Below are positions 1 to 5,248 of a stretch of DNA of 5,248 nucleotides, piece after piece. The notes beneath the pieces are model-generated. The model was not told the origin of the DNA. It worked only from the letters and a program-made list of their open reading frames with translations, and ran no database searches. Positions within the stretch are counted from its first letter, which is position 1; the number at the start of each line of letters is the position of its first letter. This DNA is from Methylopumilus sp036567085 (lineage in GTDB: Bacteria > Pseudomonadota > Gammaproteobacteria > Burkholderiales > Methylophilaceae): positions 1-5,248 of the forward strand of contig DATCVG010000042.1 of the NCBI GenBank assembly GCA_036567085.1, in the 5' to 3' direction. Position numbers and translations under genes: made by a program.

Positions 1-876
1 CGGTCTAATAGGTTTTGTCACAATATTTAATCGAGGCTTCGGCAAATCTTCACTTCTAATTGGAAAATTAGATGGCAATGTATCTCTATTTTTTTCATCA
101 TTAATAAACTGCTTCACAATTCTATCCTCGAGTGAGTGAAAACTGATCACCACCATCATGCCGCCTGTTTTTAATCGCTCTAAAATCTTAGGTAACACTT
201 CTTGTAATTCTTCTAGTTCGCGATTGACATAAATCCTCAATGCCTGAAATGTTCTTGTGGCAGGATCTTGTCCAATTTCTTTTTTAGGCATATGGTCTGC
301 TACAATTTTTGCAAGCTGTTTTGTCGTCTCAATCGAACCTACTTCTTCCCGCTCTTTTATAATTGCAGTCGAAATTCTTCTGGCAAATTTTTCTTCGCCA
401 TATTCTTTTAAAATTTTTTCTAATTCTTTTTGTTCAATATTTTTTAGAACTTCGGCGGCAGTTATACCTTTCGTTTGATCCATTCGCATATCTAAATAGG
501 CATCAAATCTAAAACTAAATCCACGATCACCTTCATCAATTTGTGGTGATGAGATACCCAAATCAAGAAGTACGCCATCTACTTTCGAAATGCCTTTTGC
601 CTCTAATACTTCATCGATCTCAGAAAAATGTGTGTGAACGATTTCAAATCTCGCATCTTTAATTTTTAAACCTTCCTCATAAGCAGTTTTATCTCGATCG
701 ATCGCGATTAGCCTGCCTTCCTGATTTAACTTTTCTAAAATTAATTTGCTGTGACCACCCCGCCCAAAAGTGCAATCCACATAGACGCCATCTTTCTTTA
801 AAACTAAATGCTCAACCGCTTCATGTAAAAGAACAGTAATATGCTCATGATTTGAATTAGGTTGGGCTTGATTCAT
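1..876 (-). CDS. rsmH: 16S rRNA (cytosine1402-N4)-methyltransferase RsmH (MraW), C-terminus cut by window edge
   Basis: RsmH is a cytoplasmic SAM-dependent enzyme that methylates N4 of C1402 in 16S rRNA at the ribosomal P site. The 292 codons visible read without interruption to base 1. Signatures seen: HITVLLHEAV near residues 12-21, the SAM-binding motif TFGRGGHS at 36-43, IAIDRD at 57-62, DGVLLDLGISSPQ at 100-112, GDRGFSFRFD at 116-125 with MRMD at 130-133, DPATRTFQALRIYVN at 203-217 and ISFHSLEDR at 244-252. E. coli RsmH is 313 residues, so about 20 C-terminal residues probably lie beyond the left edge. The ATG at 876 is the first start after an in-frame TGA six bases upstream. No strong Shine-Dalgarno precedes it. 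It follows mraZ by 24 bases, the usual mraZ-rsmH order at the head of the dcw cluster, so it is probably cotranscribed with mraZ. Confidence 0.97.
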   Translation of the reverse strand, partial: MNQAQPNSNHEHITVLLHEAVEHLVLKKDGVYVDCTFGRGGHSKLILEKLNQEGRLIAIDRDKTAYEEGLKIKDARFEIVHTHFSEIDEVLEAKGISKVDGVLLDLGISSPQIDEGDRGFSFRFDAYLDMRMDQTKGITAAEVLKNIEQKELEKILKEYGEEKFARRISTAIIKEREEVGSIETTKQLAKIVADHMPKKEIGQDPATRTFQALRIYVNRELEELQEVLPKILERLKTGGMMVVISFHSLEDRIVKQFINDEKNRDTLPSNFPIRSEDLPKPRLNIVTKPIRP

Positions 877-900
877 GAATCATTAAATTAATTAGCATCA

Positions 901-1347
901 TTAAAGGGAGAATCCTTCGAGCTCAATCGGCATACTTGAAGCGTCTTGTTGTGTAGCATTTTGCATTTGTTGATCCCAAGCTTCTTTATCCCAAAGTTCA
1001 AAATGGCTGCCTTGACCCACTAACATCACTTGTTTGTCTATGCTTGCAAATTCTCTTAATACCTGAGAAAGAAGCAATCTACCTGCTGTATCAAGCGATA
1101 TGTCTTCTGCATACCCTACAAGCAGTCTTTGCAAAGCACTCGATTTTTTATCAAAGCTCGAAAGTGCCATAATTTTTGACTGGATAGGTTCCCAGGCTAT
1201 TTGGGGATAAATCAACAAACATCCATGGGGGTGTGCTGTGATAACTAAGTCGCCTGAAGATTGGACAAGCAAAATCTCGCGATGCTTTGTAGGCATTGCA
1301 ATTCTGCCCTTAGCATCAATATTCAAGAGATTAGCGCCTCTAAACAT
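901..1347 (-). CDS. mraZ: Transcriptional regulator MraZ
   Basis: MraZ is a DNA-binding protein of the AbrB/SpoVT fold that controls the dcw (division and cell wall) cluster, repressing its own operon in E. coli. The 148-residue product has the expected two tandem MraZ domains, each with a DxxGR signature: DAKGR at residues 11-15 in the N-terminal half and DTAGR at 86-90 in the C-terminal half. The length is close to the 152 residues of E. coli MraZ. An upstream in-frame TTG at 1368 would add seven residues, but I chose the ATG at 1347 because MFRG is the conserved N-terminus of the family and a GGGA sits a few bases upstream. The tail after about residue 128 is polar and poorly conserved. 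It is followed by rsmH after 24 bases, and upstream lie a candidate promoter and GTGG-type repeats matching the known MraZ operator style, so autoregulation is likely. Confidence 0.96.
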   Translation of the reverse strand: MFRGANLLNIDAKGRIAMPTKHREILLVQSSGDLVITAHPHGCLLIYPQIAWEPIQSKIMALSSFDKKSSALQRLLVGYAEDISLDTAGRLLLSQVLREFASIDKQVMLVGQGSHFELWDKEAWDQQMQNATQQDASSMPIELEGFSL

Positions 1348-1378
1348 AATTCCCGACCCATTGTTCAATTCAAAAAAA

Positions 1379-1424
1379 GTGGGAAATTACTAAATACCCT
1401 TAGTTCTACTTAGAAATTTCCCAC
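1379..1424 (-). promoter_or_regulatory. Inverted repeat / possible leader hairpin upstream of mraZ
   Basis: On the minus strand GTGGGAAATT (1424-1415) is exactly complementary to AATTTCCCAC (1388-1379). Just inside it, ACTAA (1404-1400) pairs with TTAGT (1393-1389), and TTAGT is contiguous with the right arm. Together they could form a 15-bp helix with a one-sided 10-nt bulge (1414-1405) and a 6-nt loop. The left arm is also the third MraZ-type box, so the right arm supplies an inverted fourth box. It lies inside the predicted mraZ 5' leader, about 30 bases from the start codon. Whether it acts as DNA operator, RNA structure or neither is not decided by the sequence. Confidence 0.5.
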
Positions 1425-1444
1425 AAAAAACCACTTTTTTCCAC
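1415..1444 (-). promoter_or_regulatory. MraZ operator: three direct GTGG boxes at 10-bp spacing
   Basis: Read on the minus strand, three consecutive 10-mers start with GTGG: GTGGAAAAAA (1444-1435), GTGGTTTTTT (1434-1425) and GTGGGAAATT (1424-1415). In E. coli MraZ binds three TGGGN direct repeats separated by 5 nt, which is the same 10-bp period, located between the mraZ promoter and the gene. Only the box nearest the gene has the full TGGGA; the other two are TGGAA and TGGTT, so affinity may be graded. The boxes start right after the predicted transcription start near 1445, which fits repression by blocking RNA polymerase. Confidence 0.8.
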
Positions 1445-1451
1445 TAGTGAC

Positions 1452-1480
1452 ACTATAGATAATAAAAAAGAGCTATGCAA
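1452..1480 (-). promoter_or_regulatory. Candidate sigma70-type promoter of mraZ-rsmH
   Basis: On the minus strand a -35-like TTGCAT (1480-1475) is followed by a 17-base spacer and a -10 element TATAGT (1457-1452, five of six to TATAAT). The -35 is only half matched. Start of transcription would be near 1445, giving a leader of about 98 nt before the mraZ ATG and placing the MraZ boxes at about +2 to +31. The -35 lies inside the terminator-like hairpin at 1464-1490. Confidence 0.6.
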
Positions 1481-1490
1481 GTTCTTTTTT
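1464..1490 (-). terminator. Terminator-like hairpin between rnpB and mraZ
   Basis: On the minus strand an arm of AAAAAAGA (1490-1483), one A-C mismatch, then CT/AG, a TGCAT loop (1479-1475) and the matching TCTTTTTT (1471-1464) form a 10-bp stem. The last arm doubles as a U-tract, followed by ATTAT. It is GC-poor, so a weak intrinsic terminator at best, but placed correctly to stop rnpB read-through. Being nearly symmetric (T-run at both ends) it could also act on plus-strand transcripts. Confidence 0.5.
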
Positions 1491-1539
1491 GGAGAGTTTT
1501 TTCATATACAACAAGGGTTTGGAGGGGGTAAAACTAGGG

Positions 1540-1556
1540 TTTTTTAAAAAAAGTTG
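1540..1556 (-). terminator. U-tract at the rnpB 3' end
   Basis: Directly after the closing P1 strand of rnpB (GGCTTC), the minus strand reads AAC and then seven T's (1552-1546), followed by A's to 1540. The P1 helix or the 3' terminal structure followed by this T-run could give Rho-independent termination, or the run may mark the processed 3' end. There is no independent strong hairpin immediately before it, so this is a tentative call. Confidence 0.35.
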
Positions 1557-1842
1557 AAGCCAACCGATAAGCCGGGTTCTGTCGTGGACAGTCATTCATC
1601 TAGGCACATGATTACTCATGCACTCAAGCAGTCTACCCGGTAGCAACACGAGCCGTGCTATTACTACCCTATTTGACTTTGCTCCGAGTGGAGGTTACCG
1701 CGTTTCACCGTAACTAAATACGCTCGTCTCTGTGGCCCTATTCCTCGTTTCGCAACGTACGGCCGTTAGCCGTCACTCCGCTCTATGGAGCCCGGACTTT
1801 CCTCTCCTTGAGTTAACAAGCAGCGACTGTCTAGTCAGCTTC
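1556..1842 (-). ncRNA. rnpB: RNase P RNA, bacterial type A, compact form
   Basis: This is the catalytic RNA of RNase P, which with the RnpA protein cleaves tRNA 5' leaders. All conserved blocks are present on the minus strand: the 5' start GAAGCTGACTAGACAGTC, the P4 5' strand GAGGAAAGTCCGGGCTCC (1804-1787), CACAGAGACGAGC in the specificity domain, CTCCACTCGGAGCAAAG, GGGTAGACTGCTTGAG with the GGU that pairs with tRNA CCA, CCTAGATGAATGACTGTC, and the P4 3' strand ACAGAACCCGGCTTAT (1582-1567). P1 closes the ends as nine pairs GAAGCUGAC/GUUGGCUUC (including G-U), which sets the boundaries to within a few bases. P2 is GACAGTC/GACTGTC. P8, P9 with a GCGA loop, and P18 with a GUAA loop are visible. 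At about 287 nt it is much shorter than the 377 nt of E. coli: P3 is a stub, P12 is four pairs, and P13/P14 appear absent. Confidence 0.97.
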
Positions 1843-1973
1843 ACACAGATTTTAACATATCTCAAAAATGAGCTTTTTTTATTATCAAAAGTTTACAAAT
1901 TCTTTCTATAAATTGAGTGTTTTGAATTCATCAATCAACTGGAAAAAGAGATCTTGGTTAGTTTTTCTCTAAT
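1843..1973 (-). other. Spacer between umuC and rnpB
   Basis: This 131-base AT-rich spacer holds the rnpB promoter at its left end. A weak GAAAAA/TTTTTC pairing (1967-1942) after the umuC stop, with T's in its last arm, could be a poor terminator for the rsmI-pyrC-umuC transcript. A second tiny stem CTCA/TGAG lies near 1861-1872. I see no coding sequence here. Confidence 0.4.
1849..1857 (-). promoter_or_regulatory. Extended -10 promoter of rnpB
   Basis: The minus strand carries TGT followed by TAAAAT (1854-1849), an extended -10 with five of six matches to TATAAT. Counting seven bases on puts the start at G1842, which is exactly the first G of the P1 helix, so the RNA can start at its mature 5' end as in E. 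coli. No convincing -35 hexamer is seen at 16-18 bases, which is typical when a TGn extension is present. Confidence 0.65.
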
Positions 1974-3230
1974 TTAATTCGCAATTATTAACTGATCCCA
2001 ATTTGTCGTGTAATTTCTCGATTTGAATTGAGCTTTCATTTCCCATTCTTTTAAGACACCTTCACTACCTAACTTTAATTTACCTTTCCATCTTTGATTG
2101 ATGGTATCCATAATTTTCATGCGTGAATGAGAAATTGTGTTGTTAAATAAATTACCTTGCATTTTATGTTTAGAAGTTAAATTACAAAGCGTGACGCCTG
2201 CTTTTTGATAATCAAAACCGTCACGATAAATATAATCCAATCCCAATAAAGCAGCATTAGTTAATACCATGGAATCATCACTTGGTTGAAATAATGGAAT
2301 ATTGACTCCGTTCGCATATTGTTTCTTATCATCATGCGGGCTTGTTCTGATGTAAACATAAATAGAAGTAGCTACTGACTCTTGTTTTCTCATTCTTTCA
2401 GCCGCTCGACTTGTATATGAAGTGACAGCTTCTATGAGCTTCTGTTTCTCTTTGACTCGTCTACCGAAAGAACGAGACACCATAATTTCTTTATTAGGCT
2501 CTTCTACATCCTTTAATTTCATACACATCACACCATTCAATTCACGTACAGTTTTTTCAAGAACGATACTAAATTGTTGACGAATATAATCGGGGTCTGC
2601 TTGCTTTAAATCTAAAACAGTCATAATGCCAAGCTGATTAAGTTTAGGTGCTAATGACCTACCCACGCCCCACACTTCACTCACTGGAATATGACTCATC
2701 CAAGTTTTAAGTGTATCTTGATCCATGATATTTAAATTACATACACCTTTAAATGAAGAATTTTTCTTTGCAATATAATTGGCTAATTTAGATAGCGTTT
2801 TAGTAGCCCCTATACCTACAGATACAGGAAGTCCCGTCCATTGTTTTATCTTGGTTTTAATTTGCTGACCATACTGAATAAGGTCTTTAGATTTAAATGA
2901 AGTTAAATCTAAAAATGATTCATCTATAGAATAAATTTCTTGCTCAGGACTAAATTTAGAAAGTAATGTCATCACACGATGACTCATATCTAAATAGAGT
3001 GTGTAGTTAGATGAGAGCGCTGTGACGTTTTTTTGTTTGGCAAACTCTTTAAGCTTAAACCAAGGCGCCCCCATTTTAATGCCAAGTGCTTTAGCCTCAT
3101 TTGAGCGAGAGATAGCACATCCATCATTATTACTTAATACCACAACGGGTTTATTTTCTAGCTTAGGGTTAAATACTCTTTCACAGCTGACATAGAAGTT
3201 ATTAACATCAATGATGGCAATTGATTTCAT
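1974..3230 (-). CDS. umuC: Y-family DNA polymerase UmuC (Pol V catalytic subunit-like)
   Basis: UmuC is the catalytic subunit of error-prone translesion DNA polymerase V, normally acting with processed UmuD'. The 418-residue product is full length (E. coli about 422). Visible features: the first catalytic motif IDVNNFYVSCERVF with D8 and the expected steric-gate Y13, NNDGCAISRSNEAKALG in the fingers at 34-50, the second catalytic motif YSIDESFLDL with D103 and E104, a helix-hairpin-helix VWGVGRSLAPKLNQLGI at about 186-202, SRSFGRRV at the start of the little finger (252-259), a beta-clamp-type motif QGNLF at 358-362, and a C-terminal DUF4113-like segment ending RNYTTNWDQL. It starts 9 bases after the pyrC stop with no visible Shine-Dalgarno, suggesting coupling to pyrC. 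No umuD is adjacent and I see no LexA-type CTGT-N8-ACAG box just upstream. The symbol rests on similarity; a plasmid-style homologue (ImpB, MucB, RumB) is possible. Confidence 0.93.
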   Translation of the reverse strand: MKSIAIIDVNNFYVSCERVFNPKLENKPVVVLSNNDGCAISRSNEAKALGIKMGAPWFKLKEFAKQKNVTALSSNYTLYLDMSHRVMTLLSKFSPEQEIYSIDESFLDLTSFKSKDLIQYGQQIKTKIKQWTGLPVSVGIGATKTLSKLANYIAKKNSSFKGVCNLNIMDQDTLKTWMSHIPVSEVWGVGRSLAPKLNQLGIMTVLDLKQADPDYIRQQFSIVLEKTVRELNGVMCMKLKDVEEPNKEIMVSRSFGRRVKEKQKLIEAVTSYTSRAAERMRKQESVATSIYVYIRTSPHDDKKQYANGVNIPLFQPSDDSMVLTNAALLGLDYIYRDGFDYQKAGVTLCNLTSKHKMQGNLFNNTISHSRMKIMDTINQRWKGKLKLGSEGVLKEWEMKAQFKSRNYTTNWDQLIIAN

Positions 3231-3239
3231 AATAAAAAA

Positions 3240-4274
3240 CTATATTAATCGCCAAGAAATTTTTCTTCCAGCATATAGCGGAATAATTGCTTCATCACCT
3301 ACAGTAATTTTTTCAGGCACAGCCCAATCTTCTTTAATAAGATTGATTGATGATTTATTTCTTTCTAATCCGTAGAAATCGGCACCGTAAAAACTTGCAA
3401 AACCTTCTAATTTATCAAGCGCATTGAGCTCATCAAATACTACAGCATAAAGCTCAATAGCGCTTGCCGCAGAAAAAATACCTGCGCAACCGCAAGCATT
3501 TTCTTTTGTCGATTTTAGGTGAGGCGCACTATCAGTACCTAAAAAGAATTTTGGATTGCCTGATGATGCTACGCTTAAAAGTGCTTGTCGATGCGCTTCT
3601 CTTTTTAAAATAGGTAGACAGTAATGATGTGGATTGATACCACCTACAAACATATGATTTCTATTCAATAAAAGATGTTGTGGTGTAATCGTAGCCGCCA
3701 TTTTTTTAGAGCTACTTAAAATAAAATCAGTAGAATCTTTTGTGGTGATATGTTCCAACACAATTCTCAAATTAGGAAATGTTTTATGTATTTTTAATAA
3801 ATGCTGATCAATGAATACTTTTTCTCGATCAAAAATATCAATTCCTGGATCTACCACTTCACCATGTAATAAAAGAGCTACATCTAATTTTTCCATAAGC
3901 TCAAAAACATCATAACGATCATCAATATTTCTGACGCCAGAATCTGAATTGGTTGTGGCACCCGCTGGGTAATATTTAATACCTACAATTTGTTTATGTT
4001 CAGGGATCTTTTTAATTTCATCGAGTGAAGTTTTATCTGTGAGATATAAAGTCATGAGAGGTTGAAAGTGGTTATCACTTTCCAAAGCACTTTTAATTCT
4101 AGATTCATATTGAATTGCTTGGTCTACTGTCGTGATAGGCGGTTTTAAATTAGGCATCACAAGCGCTCTCGCAAATTGCTTCGCAGTATAAGGAACGACT
4201 GAAGCCATAAGTGCATCATCTCTTAAATGCACATGAAAATCATCTGGGGTGGTAATCGTTAAAGTCTTAGTCAT
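3240..4274 (-). CDS. pyrC: Dihydroorotase, class II (PyrC)
   Basis: PyrC is a zinc amidohydrolase that interconverts N-carbamoyl-L-aspartate and dihydroorotate, the third step of pyrimidine synthesis in the cytoplasm. The 344 residues match the E. coli length of 348. Metal and catalytic residues are all present: the DDFHVHLRD motif with H14 and H16, K100 in GIKYYPAG (the lysine expected to be carboxylated and bridge both zincs), H137 in LLLHGE, H175 in LEHITT, and D248 with H252 in LGTDSAPH. The region around residues 104-114 (AGATTNSDSGV) is also typical of this class. The ATG at 4274 overlaps the end of rsmI by 8 bases, and umuC follows after 9 bases, so it is the middle gene of a likely rsmI-pyrC-umuC operon and probably translated by coupling. 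No attenuator-like structure is seen in front of it. Confidence 0.97.
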   Translation of the reverse strand: MTKTLTITTPDDFHVHLRDDALMASVVPYTAKQFARALVMPNLKPPITTVDQAIQYESRIKSALESDNHFQPLMTLYLTDKTSLDEIKKIPEHKQIVGIKYYPAGATTNSDSGVRNIDDRYDVFELMEKLDVALLLHGEVVDPGIDIFDREKVFIDQHLLKIHKTFPNLRIVLEHITTKDSTDFILSSSKKMAATITPQHLLLNRNHMFVGGINPHHYCLPILKREAHRQALLSVASSGNPKFFLGTDSAPHLKSTKENACGCAGIFSAASAIELYAVVFDELNALDKLEGFASFYGADFYGLERNKSSINLIKEDWAVPEKITVGDEAIIPLYAGRKISWRLI

Positions 4275-5112
4275 GTTTTTTTACTTTCAAAGCCTCGTCA
4301 TATAAATAATTCTTATTGACTTTTAATATCTCAACGCCTAATTTCACTGCCGCATTGGTAGGCATATGATTGAGTAATATTTTTAATATTCTATGCTGAT
4401 CTTCGGTGAGCAATTCTTTTTTTTCATGGCAAATGGGAGCAACTAAAATCACAAACTCACCCTTTTGAAAATTACTATCGCTTTCAATCTTTTCTTTAAC
4501 CTCTGAAATTTTACCTCGATAAATACTTTCAAATGTTTTAGTAAGTTCACGTGCCACGACAATCTCATGTTGATCCCCAAAAAAAATAGCCATATCGCTT
4601 AAGCTTCTAATGATACGGTGAGGTGCCTCATAAAAAATCATGGGACATGATTGTATTTGAAGACTCTCGAATACTTTTATTCTTTGACTGCTAGTGGTCG
4701 GTAAAAATCCATAAAAATGAAAGCTCGTATGTTCCATCCCTGAAACAGAATAAGCAGTTGTAAGGGCTGAGACGCCTGGAATAGGAATAATTTCAAAACC
4801 CGCTGCTGCTACCTCCTTCACAATCAAACCGCCAGGATCGCTTATATTAGGGGTCCCTGCATCTGACACCAATGCAATATGTTTGCCGTCTTTTAAGTAT
4901 TCAATGATTTTTTGTACCGACGCTTTTTCATTATGTTGATGCACTGCAAATTGTTTTTTTTCAATAGAAAAATGGGACAAAAGACCTTGCGTATGTCTTG
5001 TATCTTCGGAAGCAATAAAGTCTACCGATTTAAAAGTTTCAAGCGCTCTATAGGTAATATCATTTAAATTGCCTATAGGGGTCGCTACTACATACAATTT
5101 TCCACTCATCAT
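4267..5112 (-). CDS. rsmI: 16S rRNA (cytidine1402-2'-O)-methyltransferase RsmI
   Basis: RsmI (YraL) uses SAM to methylate the 2'-O of C1402 in 16S rRNA, the same nucleotide that RsmH modifies on N4, so the two enzymes jointly make m4Cm1402. The 281 residues match E. coli (286) and show the tetrapyrrole-methylase-like fold: LYVVATPIGNLNDIT at about 6-20, SEDTRHT at 35-41, ALVSDAGTPNISDPG at 80-94, IPGVSALTTA at 111-120, FYGFLP at 133-138, FYEAPHRI at 160-167 and VARELTKTFESIYRG at 186-200. Two adjacent ATG codons (5112 and 5109) could start it; the upstream one is given, but SGKLYVVATP fits either. No clear Shine-Dalgarno is visible. The 3' end overlaps pyrC by 8 bases. It heads the minus-strand run of genes, and its promoter must lie in the spacer to the right; the best match there (TTGAGC at 5169-5164 with an AT-rich -10 near 5146-5139) is poor. 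Confidence 0.96.
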   Translation of the reverse strand: MMSGKLYVVATPIGNLNDITYRALETFKSVDFIASEDTRHTQGLLSHFSIEKKQFAVHQHNEKASVQKIIEYLKDGKHIALVSDAGTPNISDPGGLIVKEVAAAGFEIIPIPGVSALTTAYSVSGMEHTSFHFYGFLPTTSSQRIKVFESLQIQSCPMIFYEAPHRIIRSLSDMAIFFGDQHEIVVARELTKTFESIYRGKISEVKEKIESDSNFQKGEFVILVAPICHEKKELLTEDQHRILKILLNHMPTNAAVKLGVEILKVNKNYLYDEALKVKKHD

Positions 5113-5148
5113 TAACGGCCCAATTATTTTTTAAGCACTTTAAAAAGC

Positions 5149-5184
5149 TCTCTTAATTCGCTCGCTCAAGACTTCTTTAAGAGA
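5149..5184. repeat. Inverted repeat in the divergent spacer
   Basis: TCTCTTAA (5149-5156) and TTAAGAGA (5177-5184) are perfect 8-bp inverted repeats with 20 bases between them, i.e. centres about 28 bases apart. The right arm abuts a perfect TATAAT at 5185-5190. Next to the left arm is a second small AT hairpin, TTTTTAA (5128-5134) with TTAAAAA (5140-5146). Such a dyad between divergent genes could be an operator, but AT-rich repeats of this size also occur by chance. Confidence 0.3.
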
Positions 5185-5194
5185 TATAATCATT

Positions 5195-5222
5195 TTGTCA
5201 CATATCAACACTATGTTAATAA
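5195..5222 (+). promoter_or_regulatory. Candidate promoter for the plus-strand gene at the right edge
   Basis: TTGTCA (5195-5200) is followed after 16 bases by TAATAA (5217-5222), which has a TGT just before it as an extended -10. Transcription would begin near 5229, giving a very short leader that starts at the ribosome binding site. An alternative is the TATAAT at 5185-5190, which lacks a good -35 but would leave a longer leader. Confidence 0.45.
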
Positions 5223-5228
5223 AAGTTT

Positions 5229-5248
5229 AGAGGAAGCTATGCTTAAAC
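5229..5248 (+). CDS. Start of an unidentified plus-strand gene (first three codons)
   Basis: A strong Shine-Dalgarno AGAGGAAG (5229-5236) precedes an ATG at 5239-5241; the coding part then reads Met-Leu-Lys and runs off the window. The candidate promoter upstream and the divergent orientation to rsmI support a real gene. Three residues do not allow any identification. This is the only start in the window with a clear purine-rich ribosome binding site; the coordinates given include that site. Confidence 0.5.

Noticed and set aside
257..478. 73-codon plus-strand open frame
   Set aside because: It lies entirely antisense within the well-supported rsmH, has no ribosome binding site and resembles no protein I know; a shadow of rsmH.
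1348..1368. Extended mraZ start at a TTG codon (1368)
   Set aside because: The seven extra residues precede the conserved MFRG N-terminus of the family, and the ATG at 1347 has a GGGA just upstream.
1474..1506. Ten-residue minus-strand frame starting ATGAAAAAACTC upstream of mraZ
   Set aside because: Lysine-rich by virtue of the A-runs of the hairpin, no ribosome binding site, and it ends within the promoter; no support for translation.
1870..1890. Alternative rnpB -10 (GATAAT within TTTTGATAATAAA)
   Set aside because: It would start the RNA some 25-30 bases before the P1 helix; the extended -10 at 1849-1857 places the start exactly at the conserved 5' G.
3228..3400. LexA (SOS) box in front of umuC
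   Set aside because: I looked for CTGT-N8-ACAG and the looser CTG-N10-CAG in the 3' end of pyrC and found none.
1..5248. Mobile element, CRISPR array, tRNA, toxin-antitoxin or phage-defence genes
   Set aside because: No terminal repeats with transposase, no regularly spaced repeats, no cloverleaf, and all sizeable frames are accounted for by housekeeping genes and umuC.

Overview
The window is AT-rich (GC roughly a little over one third by eye) and looks like a compact bacterial chromosome. The neighbourhood rsmI ... rnpB - mraZ - rsmH, a type A RNase P RNA whose conserved blocks read closely like those of Escherichia coli, and the protein flavour (RsmH, MraZ, class II PyrC, UmuC with a DUF4113-like tail) point to a proteobacterium. 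My best guess is a small-genome AT-rich betaproteobacterium such as a freshwater or marine methylophilid. That is inference from memory of gene order and protein style, not a database result.

Layout, left to right. Nearly everything is on the minus strand, so transcription runs right to left. 1-876 is rsmH, cut by the left edge. 901-1347 is mraZ, the regulator at the head of the division and cell-wall (dcw) cluster. 1348-1555 is a non-coding control region with a hairpin, a candidate sigma70-type promoter, three MraZ-type boxes at exact 10-bp spacing, and a fourth inverted box. 1556-1842 is rnpB, an unusually short RNase P RNA, with its own extended -10 promoter at 1849-1857. 1974-3230 is umuC, 3240-4274 is pyrC and 4267-5112 is rsmI. 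These three are tightly packed (9-bp gap, then an 8-bp overlap) and look like one operon rsmI-pyrC-umuC. 5113-5238 is a divergent spacer, and 5239-5248 holds the first codons of a plus-strand gene with a good ribosome binding site.

Functions: RsmI and RsmH both methylate C1402 of 16S rRNA (2'-O and N4 respectively), so two enzymes acting on the same decoding-site nucleotide flank this segment. RNase P matures tRNA 5' ends, PyrC makes dihydroorotate for pyrimidines, MraZ regulates the dcw cluster, and UmuC is a Y-family translesion polymerase that here has no umuD beside it.

I see no mobile element, CRISPR array, toxin-antitoxin pair or defence system. The most interesting points are the reduced RNase P RNA (P3 and P12 shrunken, P13/P14 apparently absent), the architecture of the mraZ control region (terminator hairpin overlapping the promoter -35, three direct boxes plus an inverted one able to form a leader hairpin), and the solitary umuC.
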